Shown one piece after another: positions 11,641 to 22,683 of a stretch of 64,000 nt of DNA (positions are counted from its first letter, which is position 1; every line of letters starts with the position of its first letter). A program made the position numbers and the translations under genes. The DNA is taken from the NCBI GenBank assembly GCA_022036555.1, contig CM039134.1, forward strand, positions 11,594,818-11,658,817. The letters are read 5' to 3'. This DNA comes from Microstegium vimineum. Lineage: Eukaryota > Streptophyta > Magnoliopsida > Poales > Poaceae. Under the pieces are notes generated by a model. It searched no databases. It was not told the origin of the DNA and saw nothing but the letters and a program-made list of their open reading frames with translations.

Positions 11641-13735
11641 GTAGCAGGGAATTTCGGGAGTTGGAACAGATGCAGTAATCAGTTGTATCATTGATCGCTG
11701 CCTGCACTACATCAGCGATTTACCATCTGAAAAGGAAGCACGAAGCGTCCCATTGAGGAAAGGAATCGACGATTGCAGAAGACATCTCTAGGCTACGACT
11801 ACGATGGGCACCAAGCAGTATGTAAACTAAAGCCTGTATGACCATATAGCCAACCCAAAGTCACTGCCCAAGGCCCAAAGAACGGTTCGATGCAGTCACA
11901 GTTATCTTCTATCTCAGCCATCGCCCCGTTTAATCTTCAGGCATTAGCCACAAGAACATTTCGTCCATGGCAACCAAGGGACGACTTCCTGGTGATTCGG
12001 AGTGGGGATCCACGGTAGAGTCAAGGTATGGCGAGCGCCCTACCTTGCCCTACCGGGTCCTCCGCCCTGGACGCATGCATGAACAACACGTCAGAGACGT
12101 CGCCTCGACTGAGCTAAAGGCGACGCTACCTTTGTCATATTTACCCGTGGAAAAAGGTGCAATGTTCACTAGCTGGACGTCACAGTCCTCTTGCATCGTG
12201 CGCATGAGCTCGAGGCCTTTCTTAGAAATCACTAGCTCGGTTAGAAAATACTTAGAAAATACGCAGCTAGTATGTAAACTCTTGCATCTTGCACAATGTC
12301 GTCTTTCTTAGAAATGTGTGGCTTGCCTGCTCCAGCTACCCCCATGGACACAAGAGTGCTCCCTCACACTCCAGGCCGAGTCGCGCTCTCCTCCGCCACG
12401 TCTGCGTGCTCGAGGCGCTCGGCTGCCATGAGCTCACCTCGTCTATGCGCTCGGACACAGCGAGCCCGTGACCGCCCTTTTCCTCTCCCGTCCTATTCAC
12501 TTGGCTTATCAGTCGGTTTATCAGTCACCGAAATAGTATTTTTCTCTCACAACAAAACAGCTAGAAACAACATAAGCCGTCTTATCAGCCACCTAAACGA
12601 TCACCCAAACAGAATGTCCATTGGCCATGCCCCAACGAAAAAAATGACCTTATCAAAAAAAATCTAAGGAATATGAACAATGCACAGACATGATAGAGAG
12701 CATGACCCCACTAGCAATGACCATGAGAGGAGGAGCTAACGGACAAATGCATTGGAGACGAAGGCGTTAACTTCCACTTCGATGCATTGATCTAACATGT
12801 CAAAAATGAATTCTTTATTTGACATGATAAAGCTAGCAACCAGAGAGTTGGCTGCCATATGGTTGGTAGAAAAAAATAGAAATCCCCCAAACCCTCGCTA
12901 ACAAATCAGAGGTCGTCACCGCCGTCGTCGGCATGAGTGGGTCGCCTCTATGTGCTCCTCTTGTGGGCGTCACTGGGTAAAAACACGTCCTCAATTTCCC
13001 ATGTTCGTCAGTCATTGACCATCACTCCCGCCCCTGATGTGTGCTTTCGTCATCCTCCCCCATTGTTCAACCTTCAGTTGTCTATTTTCTCACATGGGAT
13101 AGCCAAGTATCACCTTCTCACCATACACCTTCTATGGATGATCAATAGCAGCTTCCTCTTGTGCATCCTCTTGTTGACGTGAAAAAATCATGCCTGATTT
13201 CCCATGTTTGTTCGTCGTCTATGGGTACCCTATTTCCCAGATTCAACCATCAGCTTTCTACACTTATGCACAACATTTTCACTATACCCACAATTGTTGG
13301 ACCTTCAACAACTTAACAACAGTTTAACCATCTGCTCTTCTATCAGCTCTCGGTATAGCAAGGACAAAAGATTTCATTGATCATGTAGAGAACATTAACG
13401 AAATCATGTATATGTGTATAGAATATTAAACAAATGGTATAGAAGATTAAGCAAATGGTGTCGCAGCTTAAGTAAAAGGGTTTGTAGAATCTTGAGAAAA
13501 AATAACAAACAAGTTATAGCAATCACCTTCAAGATTTTAAGAAATCATCCTTTTTTATGGGGCCAATAAACTTTAAGGATTTATTAGAGGCCTTATATTC
13601 ACCAGAAACCATGATATGTGTGAAAACTAACATATAGAAACAATTGGTAATGTATTTTTTTCTTACTACAGTCTATTGGTCGTAAAAAAAGGAGGTCTAA
13701 CTGGCTATTTTACAAGAGATCTAGCTTTCATAGCT
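11641..13735. other. Intergenic, no gene recognised
   Basis: Mixed composition. Several open frames of about 60-120 codons occur at 11967-12667 on both strands, overlap one another and match no family I know. I see no promoter-exon-terminator arrangement. Confidence 0.4.
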
Positions 13736-13918
13736 GGTGATGATGGCTACACTATCTACCCGTTCACTCGTGCTTGATAAATGGGGATCACAACAGAGTT
13801 AATGCGCAAAGGTCTAACACACTGGTAGGTGATGATGGCTACAATATCTACCCGTTCACTCGTGCTTGAGAAATGAGGATCACGACAGAGTTAATGTGCA
13901 GAGGTCTAAGCACACTGC
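13736..13918. repeat. Two diverged direct copies of a 92-bp unit
   Basis: Units beginning GGTGATGATGGCTACA at 13736 and 13828 share CTACCCGTTCACTCGTGCTT and GACAGAGTTAATG / AACAGAGTTAATG, with several substitutions between them. It is an old local tandem duplication with no coding signal. Confidence 0.8.
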
Positions 13919-14129
13919 TACTTAACTTTCTAGGGTTGAAGGCTTTGCTTGAATGTGAAAGTCTTTGACTAAAAAGGGGTACAAGTATCAAGGCATGAGT
14001 CGTGCGATTATTGGAGCAACAAATAAGGTTTCAAGCCACATGAATTGCTTTCTTTTTCTTTAGGGGCTAAGCTCCCCTTTTATAGGGTACAATTAGAATC
14101 TTTTGATGGTATAAAAATGCCCCTATGGC

Positions 14130-14960
14130 AACTATGGCATATGCTAGTCCGGGTTGTTTAAAACCCACTCGGTTCCGGGAGCACCACAGAATTCAGAGCA
14201 TTGGTGGCTCCTCCTAGGCCGACGCGTGGCTTTGTTCATTTTGCGTAAAAGCTCTCCAAATCCTTAGAATCAAGGCGGGGCCCAACTCCTCTTCTGAGAA
14301 CAGTAAACAAGTTATAATATTTTCTGATTAAAACCCTGAGTTCAAGTTTATTTTGGCGTGAAGAAGGAAAAAATCAAAAAATAAGCCATATTTCGAGAAG
14401 CCCATCGCAGTTCTTTCACAAATCCCCCGCTCCCACCCCGTACCACAAAGCGCAGGCCTCCCCTCCCCAGCCTATCCTTCTTTTCTTTCTGTGTTGTCTC
14501 CTCTCGTCGCCGCCCCGACCTCCGCCCTCTCTGCCCTCTCCTCTCGGTGTAGCCTCGACACTACCAGCACTCGAGCATGGAGGTCGCGCGACCTCTGCAG
14601 CACGGGGGAGCATGTCGATCTACGACATTCAGTGGCGCCTGGATCCGACGGATCTTGCCAGTCCCCACGGACCATGGTTGGCTGAGGCAGAAGCGCTAGC
14701 CCCTCCGTGCCCTCTCCTATATGCACATATTGAGTACTTCTGTAGCCAGAGCATGGGGAGATGTGCTGCCTTTGTAGTGCGTGGGAGTATGTGGAGCTAC
14801 GCGGGATCCAGCGGCACGCGAGATCTAGAATCGTGCAAATCCGGCCATGGTGGATTAAGAGGTGGAAGTTGTGGCACTCGTCCGCATCACCGTCCTTGCA
14901 TCCCCAAAGAGGCTCGAGGTGAGAGATTCACATTTCACTTATCTCAAGTCCTTGCTTAGA
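14130..14960 (+). repeat. Helitron-like mosaic, copy B: gene-leader fragments
   Basis: This is the diverged second copy of the block at 6985-7700, with the same order of shared words (TTAAAACCCACTCG, GGTGGCTCCTC, CGCGACCTCTG, AGCCCCTCC, GGGATCCAGC). It runs into the carboxypeptidase exon at 14965, so the two may have travelled together. No intact reading frame is recognised. Confidence 0.4.
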
Positions 14961-14964
14961 TCTT

Positions 14965-15214
14965 TTGCTTTCTACCACCGTTGCGGCAGCGGTGGTGTGC
15001 GCAGCTGTGCTGCTACTCGGCGGCGCCTGGGCCGTCTCGGCGTCGGCGGCGGAGGACAAGATAAGCGCCCTGCCGGGGCAGCCGCCGGTGGGCTTCGCAC
15101 AGTACTCTGGTTACATCCCGGTGGACGCCGCGGGGAAGCGCTCTCTCTTCTACTACTTCGCCGATGCGGAGGCGGATCCGCCGACCAAGTTGCTCGTGCT
15201 CTGGCTCAATGGAG
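14965..15214 (+). pseudogene. Serine carboxypeptidase-like, first exon only (captured fragment)
   Basis: The frame encodes a hydrophobic signal-peptide-like start (VAAAVVCAAVLLLGG), then EDKISALPGQPPVGFAQYSGY, IPVDAAGKRSLFYYF and TKLLVLWLNGG. This is the mature N-terminus of plant serine carboxypeptidases (family S10), secreted or vacuolar alpha/beta-hydrolases, up to the point where intron 1 normally interrupts LNGGPGCSS. A GT donor follows at 15215. Nothing downstream encodes the GESYAG nucleophile motif or the catalytic Asp and His, so about 80 of roughly 450-480 residues are present. The frame lacks an ATG at the expected place and begins inside the leader-like copy B. A gene fragment carried by a Helitron-like element is the simplest reading. 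Confidence 0.75.
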
Positions 15215-16161
15215 GTAAACTTCACTTATCGTCGGCACAACTTTGTCATTGATTCACTATGCATGTTGCTGCATTATTGCCTGCTCCCCTGCTGTGTTGT
15301 TGATGATGTTAATGGTGCGGAGATGAAGGAGAAGGGAGCTCAGTTCTCACTGCAATAATGCACCTGTGGCCAAATATTTTGTCTTGGTCTACTCCTACTT
15401 CCCAAAACAAACACTATAAAAAAACATCTCATTTTCTTAGTAGTAGATATAGAGTTAAAAAGTGGGCATGTGATTTTAGTAAATTTAAAAGAGTATTTCA
15501 ACTGAACTTGTCCAAATGCATCCTTCGAAAAGCTTTATCCGTGAACTGCATCAGAATGTATAGAAGTGAACAACTTATATTTGATTCCATCCTTTCCCCT
15601 GAAGTAACTGTGCCATTGTCTAATGTTTACATTTCTAATTGGATTAATTTAGTCCTCTGTTTACATTTCTAATTGGATGAATTTATGTTAGCAGTTTTGT
15701 ATGTTCCACTAGATTTAAGTAATGAACCATGTCTCTTCTTGCAGACAAGTGCTTCTGAAACTCATACTACTGAATCAAAAGGATGCATTTGGACAAGGTT
15801 GCAGTGCTGGTGCTAGCGTCATATATGCTATAAACCTGAATTACATGCAGACCATCCTTCAAGTTCCTTTTGCACCTTTTGATAGCTTTTCATATTAACA
15901 TTGGATTTATGATGAAATGGGTTTCTAGAAGGAGCTAATATTAATGATAACATGTTCCATCTGTGAGGTACTTAACTACATTACAAATGCTAATATCCAC
16001 CCAATGCACACACATGATTTAAATAGTCACCAAGGCTCCTTTGAGATGAACAACTATTTTTTTAGATAAAGGAATATATCATTTAGTCGCCCAAGATTTA
16101 CAAGCGAATGAGTATACTATAGGGGAAAAACAATGTTATGGTGGACATCAAATTTCACTAT
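15215..16161. other. Intron-like remainder and AT-rich spacer
   Basis: After the carboxypeptidase donor the sequence is AT-rich. A short direct repeat (TTTACATTTCTAATTGGAT at about 15627 and 15660) is visible. No further exon of the carboxypeptidase is found. Confidence 0.4.
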
Positions 16162-18275
16162 TGAAAGGGCATCTAGCCCTTTAGTGGGTTTTGGTGAATT
16201 GAATGACAACATAATTAAATGTCTAACAAGTTTGCTAAGTGTATCAAAGGTTCAACAAGAAAAGCAAACTTGATGATATTCTACACAATGTTCAAATGAA
16301 GGTCAAAGTGTGTATTCTTATATTAGAGGATTATGGAAACAATCTAGTTCAAGCAAAAGACAACAATGCAAATGGAATCAATGAAATGACTTCTATGTTG
16401 TGGGATAACATAGTATCATGTGAAAGCAATCATATTTGACAAATGGCAAATGAGACATGAAGTAATGGTTTTGGATAGTCTCTACAATGAGTTGCTTTAC
16501 ATGAACAAGAATTCTTGAGTGTCAAGCCAAAATGGAGAGGATATAAGGAATAGTGAATTGACTTGATCATATTGATATTGATCCATATATGTCTCTATGT
16601 GAGTCAAACTGAAATTTGATTAAGCTCAACATTTATATCTAGAAGATATTCAAGCAAGAATCACAATAGTAAAGAAATAGCTATTCAATGGATGCTTGAT
16701 ATGATGTGACTTGAGTATGGTTTGATAAGGTGAAGATAGCAAGGAAAGGGCTTCGAGGTACTGAGCAAAGGTGAAGGTCAAGGAGATCGAGATACTATGG
16801 CTAAGGTGAAGAAGAGAGTATTTATATTGAGTCGATGTACTAATCAAGCTATGAGAAATAATCTTGTGTTGAGGATCAAATCATTAGTAGAAGTGACTTG
16901 AAGTCATGAGTTGAACTAACATGTATGTAAATGGTTTAAGTCACATGCTCAAGGTATGTTTGCTCAAAGAGAAGAGATAAAGATGGTTGCATCTTCATAT
17001 GAAGCAATATTTAGAAGAAATGGCATATGAAGACATTGAGAACTTAAGTGGTTTAAAATAGTTATTTTCCAATGATCTTGAGTATAGGTATGTCGTACTA
17101 TCAAGGGGGATGCAATATGAATGATAGACAAGTTTCAAGTGCTCAAACTAACCAAACCTAAGTGCTAACATGAGATAAAACCTTAGAACTACACCTGCAC
17201 TTGTTGATCTTGGACTTGTTCTCTGTTGGGTTGGATAGCCCTCGAAACAAGCTTTCTGGAATGTCCAAGATCATAAAAACGGAGTTCAGAGTCAAAAGTT
17301 AGGGCGGCAATGCCGCACTTCTACATCCACAACGGCTAGTTTTCGAATACTAACGGCTGGATTGAGTGGGTGGGTATATATACCCATCTCACGCCTCCTG
17401 GTGAGGCTGCTGATGTGCAGAACACTCCAAACCTTTCCAAAGTCATTTGAGAGCTCTCCCCAGGCCTCTCTTTGTGAGGAGTGAAGTGCTTAGTGAGTGA
17501 TTAAGTGTTAGGGCTGTGTGATTGAGAGCTAGAGAGCAGATTAGAGCTGACCAAACCTTGAGCACTTGTCGGGCTTCATCGATCTTCGTTGTGCATTTGT
17601 TACTCTTGGAGGTGAAGCCTCCTAGACGGATAGGCGTCGCCCGACGAGCTCCCGTGCTTGTGGTGAGCATGCTTGTGGTGAGCAGCGGGATCAGTTTGTA
17701 AGACCCTCTTGCAGCTAAGAAATCAACAACGTAGACTTAGGCAAGCCTTGTGTGGCGAACCTCAACAATGTAGACTTAGACAAGCCTTGGTGGTGAGCTG
17801 AACCACGGGATAAATCCTTGTGTCTTGTGTGTTGTTTACTTGCAAATATATCTTGCATAGACATTGCTAGGGTTTGAGGTTTCGATTTGAGCTAGAAAGT
17901 GATTTCTGTGATATCTAGTCTTCGAGCTGGACTTTACCTTGATTCTATGATATTGTGCTTCATATACTATCTAGTTTCTCTGTGCAAAAATCTGAGCTCG
18001 ATCTGAGTTATATTTGAAGGGCGACAGTGCCACCCTCATAGAGCGGTAGTGCCACCCTCTATTATTTTTTAGTCTCGAGCTGAAATTTTGCAGGGTTACT
18101 ATTGAGCATCTAAATTACCTTTTTCCACAAATTGGACCTACGATCATAGGCCGGCACTGACACCCTCAAAGGGAGGCAGTGTCGCCCTCAGTGCTAATAT
18201 TTGTTTGAGCTAAATTTTTGTAGGCCTATTCACCCCTCCCCCCCTCTAGTCCTAGGTGACATCAAGGTCCTTTCA
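16162..18275. mobile_element. Solo-LTR-like insertion, 2.1 kb
   Basis: The unit starts TGAAAGGGCATCTAGCCC and ends AAGGTCCTTTCA, with inverted TGAAAGG/CCTTTCA tips and TG...CA termini as in LTRs. It is flanked by ACTAT (16157-16161) and ACTAC (18276-18280), a nearly perfect 5-bp target duplication. No gag or pol is inside and no second copy of the termini occurs, so it looks like a solo LTR left by recombination. The family is not identified. GC-rich words such as GGCAGTGTCGCCCTC and GTGCCACCCTC repeat near the right end. Confidence 0.6.
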
Positions 18276-18914
18276 ACTACTATGTCTAATACTTGGATAT
18301 ATCATGCATTGATGTTGTGTATCCTTAGCTGATGAATCCACCTAGAGTTAACATGGTTTAACAAAATGGGAGCTGCACTGTTTCCATCTATTTCTATAAA
18401 ATGCTTTCAGTCATGTTTGATGACTAATTCTGTATTGTCCTCTACCTCTGTCATGTTTGATAACTGCAGCTCTGACGACCTTTTCAATTTACAGGGCACT
18501 TGAACTACTCACCAGCGTCTAATGTTAAACATCAAGGGACAATGCCAATTGCCATTGTGATGATCAGTTGTGTTTTCAAAAATCTCATGGTTGCAGGCTA
18601 CAAACTTTGTAGTTTTTCATTCTTTTTGTGTGATACGCGGCACATGTCTGACCCTAAGGTTTTGACAACGTGGGGACAATAACAATGACCGTATATAAAT
18701 TGAGTCATTTAGTCTTCGTGTTACCATTTAGTCTATAAAACCATCTCAATAGTGCTCTGTAATATTTATTTTTTTATGTCATTTGGCGCCTGATGTTCTA
18801 GTATAGATTAAGCAGAGTGCCAAGAAGAAGCACCAGACTACTCTAGAGCATCGTGTTCCTTTCTGCGGGTAGACCGGGACGAAGAAAGAATGAGTTGTTG
18901 ATTGATGACGTAAA
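18276..18914. other. Spacer containing a Helitron-like terminus
   Basis: AT-rich sequence. At 18785-18802 the word GGCGCCTGATGTTCTAGT repeats the Helitron-like 3' end of 10405-10423 but lacks the left hairpin arm. It lies about 310 bp upstream of the sHSP start codon. Confidence 0.4.
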
Positions 18915-19115
18915 GCAACTACCAGAACACTCCAGAGAGCAAACAAGAGATGTCGAGAGCATTCAGGATTTTGTTCCTGACGAACCTATAAATACTCTGG
19001 CTCACTCCAAGGACCTTCTCAACACACATCAAAGCAAAGCTCTAGCTGCGAACAAGCACTTCAGCCAATCCATCCACAGTCTCTCAGCACTCAGCAAACC
19101 CAACCGACGACGACA
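18915..19115 (+). promoter_or_regulatory. Heat-shock promoter and leader of sHSP-1
   Basis: A TATA box TATAAATA lies at 18987-18994, about 120 bases before the ATG. At 18917-18932 AGAACACTCCAGAGA approximates alternating nGAAn/nTTCn units of a heat-shock element, with mismatches. A similar AGAACTCCAGAAG sits in the matching place before sHSP-2. The leader is A/C-rich with CAA-type repeats, as is common in plant heat-shock mRNAs. Confidence 0.6.
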
Positions 19116-19568
19116 ATGTCGCTGGTGAGGCGCAGCACCAACGTGTTCGACCCCTTCGCCGACTTCTGGGACCCCTTGGACGTCTTCCGCTCCGTGGTGC
19201 CCGCGGCGCCGACGGACCGCAACACGGCGGCCTTCGCCAACGCCCGCATCGACTGGAAGGAGACGCCCGAGGCGCACGTGTTCAAGGCCGACCTCCCCGG
19301 CGTGAAGAAGGAGGAGGTCAAGGTGGAGGTGGAGGACGGCAACGTGCTCGTCATCAGCGGCGAGCGCAGCAAGGAGAAGGAGGACAAGAGCGACAAATGG
19401 CACCGCGTGGAGCGCAGCAGCGGCAGGTTCATGAGGCGCTTCCGGCTGCCGGAGAACGCCAAGACGGAGGAGGTGAAGGCGGCGCTGGAGAACGGCGTGC
19501 TCACCGTCATCGTGCCCAAGGCCGAGATCAAGAAGCCCGAGGTGAAGAGCATCGAGATCTACGGTTGA
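19116..19568 (+). CDS. HSP16.9: Class I cytosolic small heat-shock protein (sHSP-1)
   Basis: This 150-residue protein is an ATP-independent chaperone that forms cytosolic oligomers and holds unfolding proteins for refolding by HSP70/HSP100. The N-terminus MSLVRRSTNVFDPFADFWDP is the class I signature. The alpha-crystallin domain (about residues 45-135) shows consensus II (PEAHVFKADLPGVKKEE, then VLVISGERS) and consensus I (FRLPENAKTEEVKAALENGV, then LTVIVPK). The tail SIEIYG provides the I-x-I anchor for oligomer assembly. The gene is intronless and full length, as usual for this class, and the ATG is the only one that gives the class I start. GC-rich third positions match highly expressed grass genes. 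The 3' UTR has AATAAA at 19727-19732. The family assignment is secure; which orthologue it is cannot be told from the sequence. Confidence 0.97.
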   Translation: MSLVRRSTNVFDPFADFWDPLDVFRSVVPAAPTDRNTAAFANARIDWKETPEAHVFKADLPGVKKEEVKVEVEDGNVLVISGERSKEKEDKSDKWHRVERSSGRFMRRFRLPENAKTEEVKAALENGVLTVIVPKAEIKKPEVKSIEIYG

Positions 19569-19740
19569 AGAGCCATGGACGCGGCGTCGGATCTCCGGTT
19601 TCAGCTTCTGCTACACGACTCGTGTGTGTGGTTACTCTGCTTTGCTATGTTCAGTGTTTCAGGGTGAATGGGTGATGCTTCCGACTAGTCTGTACTTTTG
19701 CCTGTATGTTGAGCTCGGCTGGAGTGAATAAATAAAAAAA

Positions 19741-20400
19741 AAAATTAACCAGATATTGTCGCGTGTACTAGTATTCTAATCACCCGCTCTTGCTCTGTTT
19801 CATTCACACAGAATCCTAAAAATTATACTCATTGGTTCATCTATAACTTAGTTATAGATTTATTTAAGTTTAGCCAATAATTACCAATTTTTTACAACAC
19901 TTCAAGCATACTGATTCGCCCACCATAAACTTCCACCACAACAATTGAACTATAGAAACTGCGCCGCACCTATAAGTTGTTCTCACTATAATTAATTAAA
20001 AAAAAATCTGAAGCTACAACAAAAACTTAATACTAAATAATGCCATATATACTTATGAATTATTCTCATTCTAATTAATTAAAAAATATATAGATCTAGA
20101 TCTACAATAAAAATTTATACTAAATAATATTGTATTATATATACCATATAGATCTATTTATGTTCATTATATAGAATATTATATGTTTACTGTATAGATC
20201 TAATGTGGAGTTTAATAAAATAATTTTAGTCTTTTTATATATTTTTTCTATGATTTACTATGATTCGAAGATTTAGCTAAAATAAGAAAAGATAAAACTA
20301 TCGTCATAACCAGTTAGAGAGGCAAAACAAACGATTTATATAGTAACCAGTTATGGAGGTAAAACGAAGAAGATTTATAGTTTTATTTTTTTAGGAGAAA
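19741..20400. other. AT-rich spacer, no gene recognised
   Basis: Very AT-rich sequence with repeated TAATTAATTAAAAAA and TATAGATCTA words. No repeat boundary or coding signal can be supported. Confidence 0.5.
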
Positions 20401-20419
20401 AAACTTACGCACGAAGTTT

Positions 20420-21300
20420 CTGCATGTTTTGGTACCCATGGTGGAATCCTTCCTGAGGTGATGAATGACCTTTGAAGCCGCCCAGGCACTTGATGGAGTG
20501 GTGGTCCTCCTTGCGCTAGAAGTACATGCATGATCAACAATCAAAGTTGTAACCTGTAACAAGCCAATAGCCAAAACATTAGATATTTACAAACAAAAAA
20601 CTGATGACATTCAATTAGCAAATAGTTAAACACCTTCACGGTCGACCCATCAGGTTGTGTTCGTCCATTAATATGCCATGGACAATCATTATCTTTGCAA
20701 TCAACAATGTACCTCTTCTTATTTGTTTTGACTAAGCGAAATTCAAACTCCTTATCTATTACAAATTGCTTCATGGCCAATCTAAACTCCTTCATGCTTG
20801 GATACACGATGCCAATATTCATACAAGGTTTGTTAGGATCATAAGCATAGAGTCTTTTCTCTGGTAATGATCATCAATAGGAATTGCATCACCAGTTGTG
20901 TCAATATCAATGCCAACAGTTATGTTTTCAGTTGTGATGTCCCTCTCAGCAGCAACCTAGGCTTATCATGCTAACCATCATCAGTTCTCAAACCTAAAAA
21001 AGAGAACAACTGATCCTCATCAATTACTTCTAGCACGCTCTCACCCTCTTCATCAATAGTATCAGCAATCTGCAGTTTGTCCCAATCAATAGATCCATAA
21101 CACTCTATGGCATGTGAACTGCCAAGGACATCGCATGCTTCCTCTTCTATAGCTTGTTCTACATGCTTATCCTTTCTACCAACATCTCTAATTTCATCTA
21201 CTGCATTTACACTAACCTCAGGCTCCAGATTGAGCCTAGAGAAATTAGAAAAAATATATTGTGTTAGAAACCTATTGGGCGAGGTGTATTGGCTTCCCAC
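20420..21300 (-). pseudogene. MuDR-type (Mutator-like) transposase, N-terminal fragment
   Basis: On the minus strand an acidic segment (21300-20971) is followed by a segment with SMKEFRLAMKQFVIDKEFEF, then RLVKTNKKRYIVDC and CPWHINGRTQ (20822-20630). This is the MuDR N-terminal DNA-binding domain that precedes the catalytic region in Mutator-like transposases. A last piece near 20570-20430 (TTLIVDHACTS, then SSAWAAS) matches the end of that domain. The pieces lie in different frames, separated by intron-like sequence or frameshifts. The MULE catalytic DDE domain and SWIM zinc finger are absent. It is therefore a truncated relic or a fragment within a non-autonomous element; no terminal inverted repeats were found. 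Confidence 0.7.
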
Positions 21301-22683
21301 ACTAAGTTATAGGAATATAAACACCAAAAGAAAGAGGAATCATACCTAATGAAGTCACTCCATCTGCAGTCCATGGAGAATGTCACTGCATTGGTGTTCG
21401 GAGAAGCAACATCAACTGGAAGAGGAGAGGAAACACGGGGAGGGGCGACACCATGGGGGGGCAACTGACTGGAGGGGCGAACTCGCGTTAGGCTGATGGG
21501 AGATCGTCGTGCGGAGCAGCAACAGAAACACGTTCGCTCGTTCTTTTCTATCGGCCCCGTTCCGTCATGATAGAAGCTCGTGAAAGAAAAAGAGAAGGGG
21601 ACAGGAGCACAAGGGGAATGGAAGCAAAAACACAACACAACATGTACATGTTGAGCATGTGTTATCTATACCATCCAAATATGCTTTGAGATTCGTGCTA
21701 CATGCTTTAAAATCCATGTTGTTATACTCTCCCAAATACTTTATACTACTATTTTGAATAGCACATATCTCGGTACATCAATGTAGGGTGAGGATAGTGC
21801 ATGCCTAGCATGCACACACACACCAAAAAACTGCTTTCGAATGGAAGGATCTGAAACTCATCGGATAGCAATCTAGCGGTTGTGTCAAGTTTCATAATGG
21901 CAGGATAGTGAAGTCCCATTGCGGGATGTCGCATCTTTGAAGCTCACTTTTCATAATGGTATATATCCAAAAAGCTTCTATCAGTGTACGTAATTGCTAG
22001 CTTGAGGACTAACACACATATTTTTTGTTAATATGCATGCATTTTGACGATGCAATGCTCCTGATGGCCATGCTTATGGTCAAATGCACATTGGGTCATT
22101 ACATTGGATGGAGCTTTATTATTATAAATTATAATAGAATAGAATCGGTCAATTTTGGTACCTTTTTCATGTATGCTTGTTTTGTTTGTAGCCTTTATGG
22201 CTATTCTACATTTATATAATAAATTGGATTGATGCCTCTTCTAATTAGATATGTGTGTGTGTGTCTTTGAAAAAAAAATAGTGCATAGTATCACCGGAAT
22301 TTTTTTTTTAAAAAAATTGATACTTAATGTTCAGTTGTATAGGCTTATAGCCTCCAATAATTAACCGTTCAACCCCACATGTCGTCATGCATGCATGTAC
22401 ACCTTCTGGTGATCTGATCCATAAAAAAAATTCATTTCACGAGTATAAAAATCTGAAATATAAAGATAAAGATAGCACTATTTATGTGCATAATAAGTAT
22501 CGGCATATTATTAATTATAAAACTTTTTAATAATAAAAATATACCTACATAGATGTTAATATATTTTTTATATTATTTTACTTTTTGGAAAACTAGATTT
22601 TCAGTTTTTTTTAAGTCGGGGCAGTACATGTAGCACACTGGTAATGAGTTACCTGTCCCTGGAAACAAAATTATTCAGGGAAG
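21301..22683. other. Intergenic, no gene recognised
   Basis: A moderately GC-rich stretch at 21350-21620 could be the 5' region of the transposase relic. The remainder to 22683 is AT-rich with T and A runs. No domain, RNA gene or bounded repeat can be supported. Confidence 0.45.

Noticed and set aside
19029..19552. Long minus-strand frames over sHSP-1
   Set aside because: Antisense shadows of a GC-rich gene. The same happens over sHSP-2, sHSP-3, sHSP-4 and the calmodulin-like gene.
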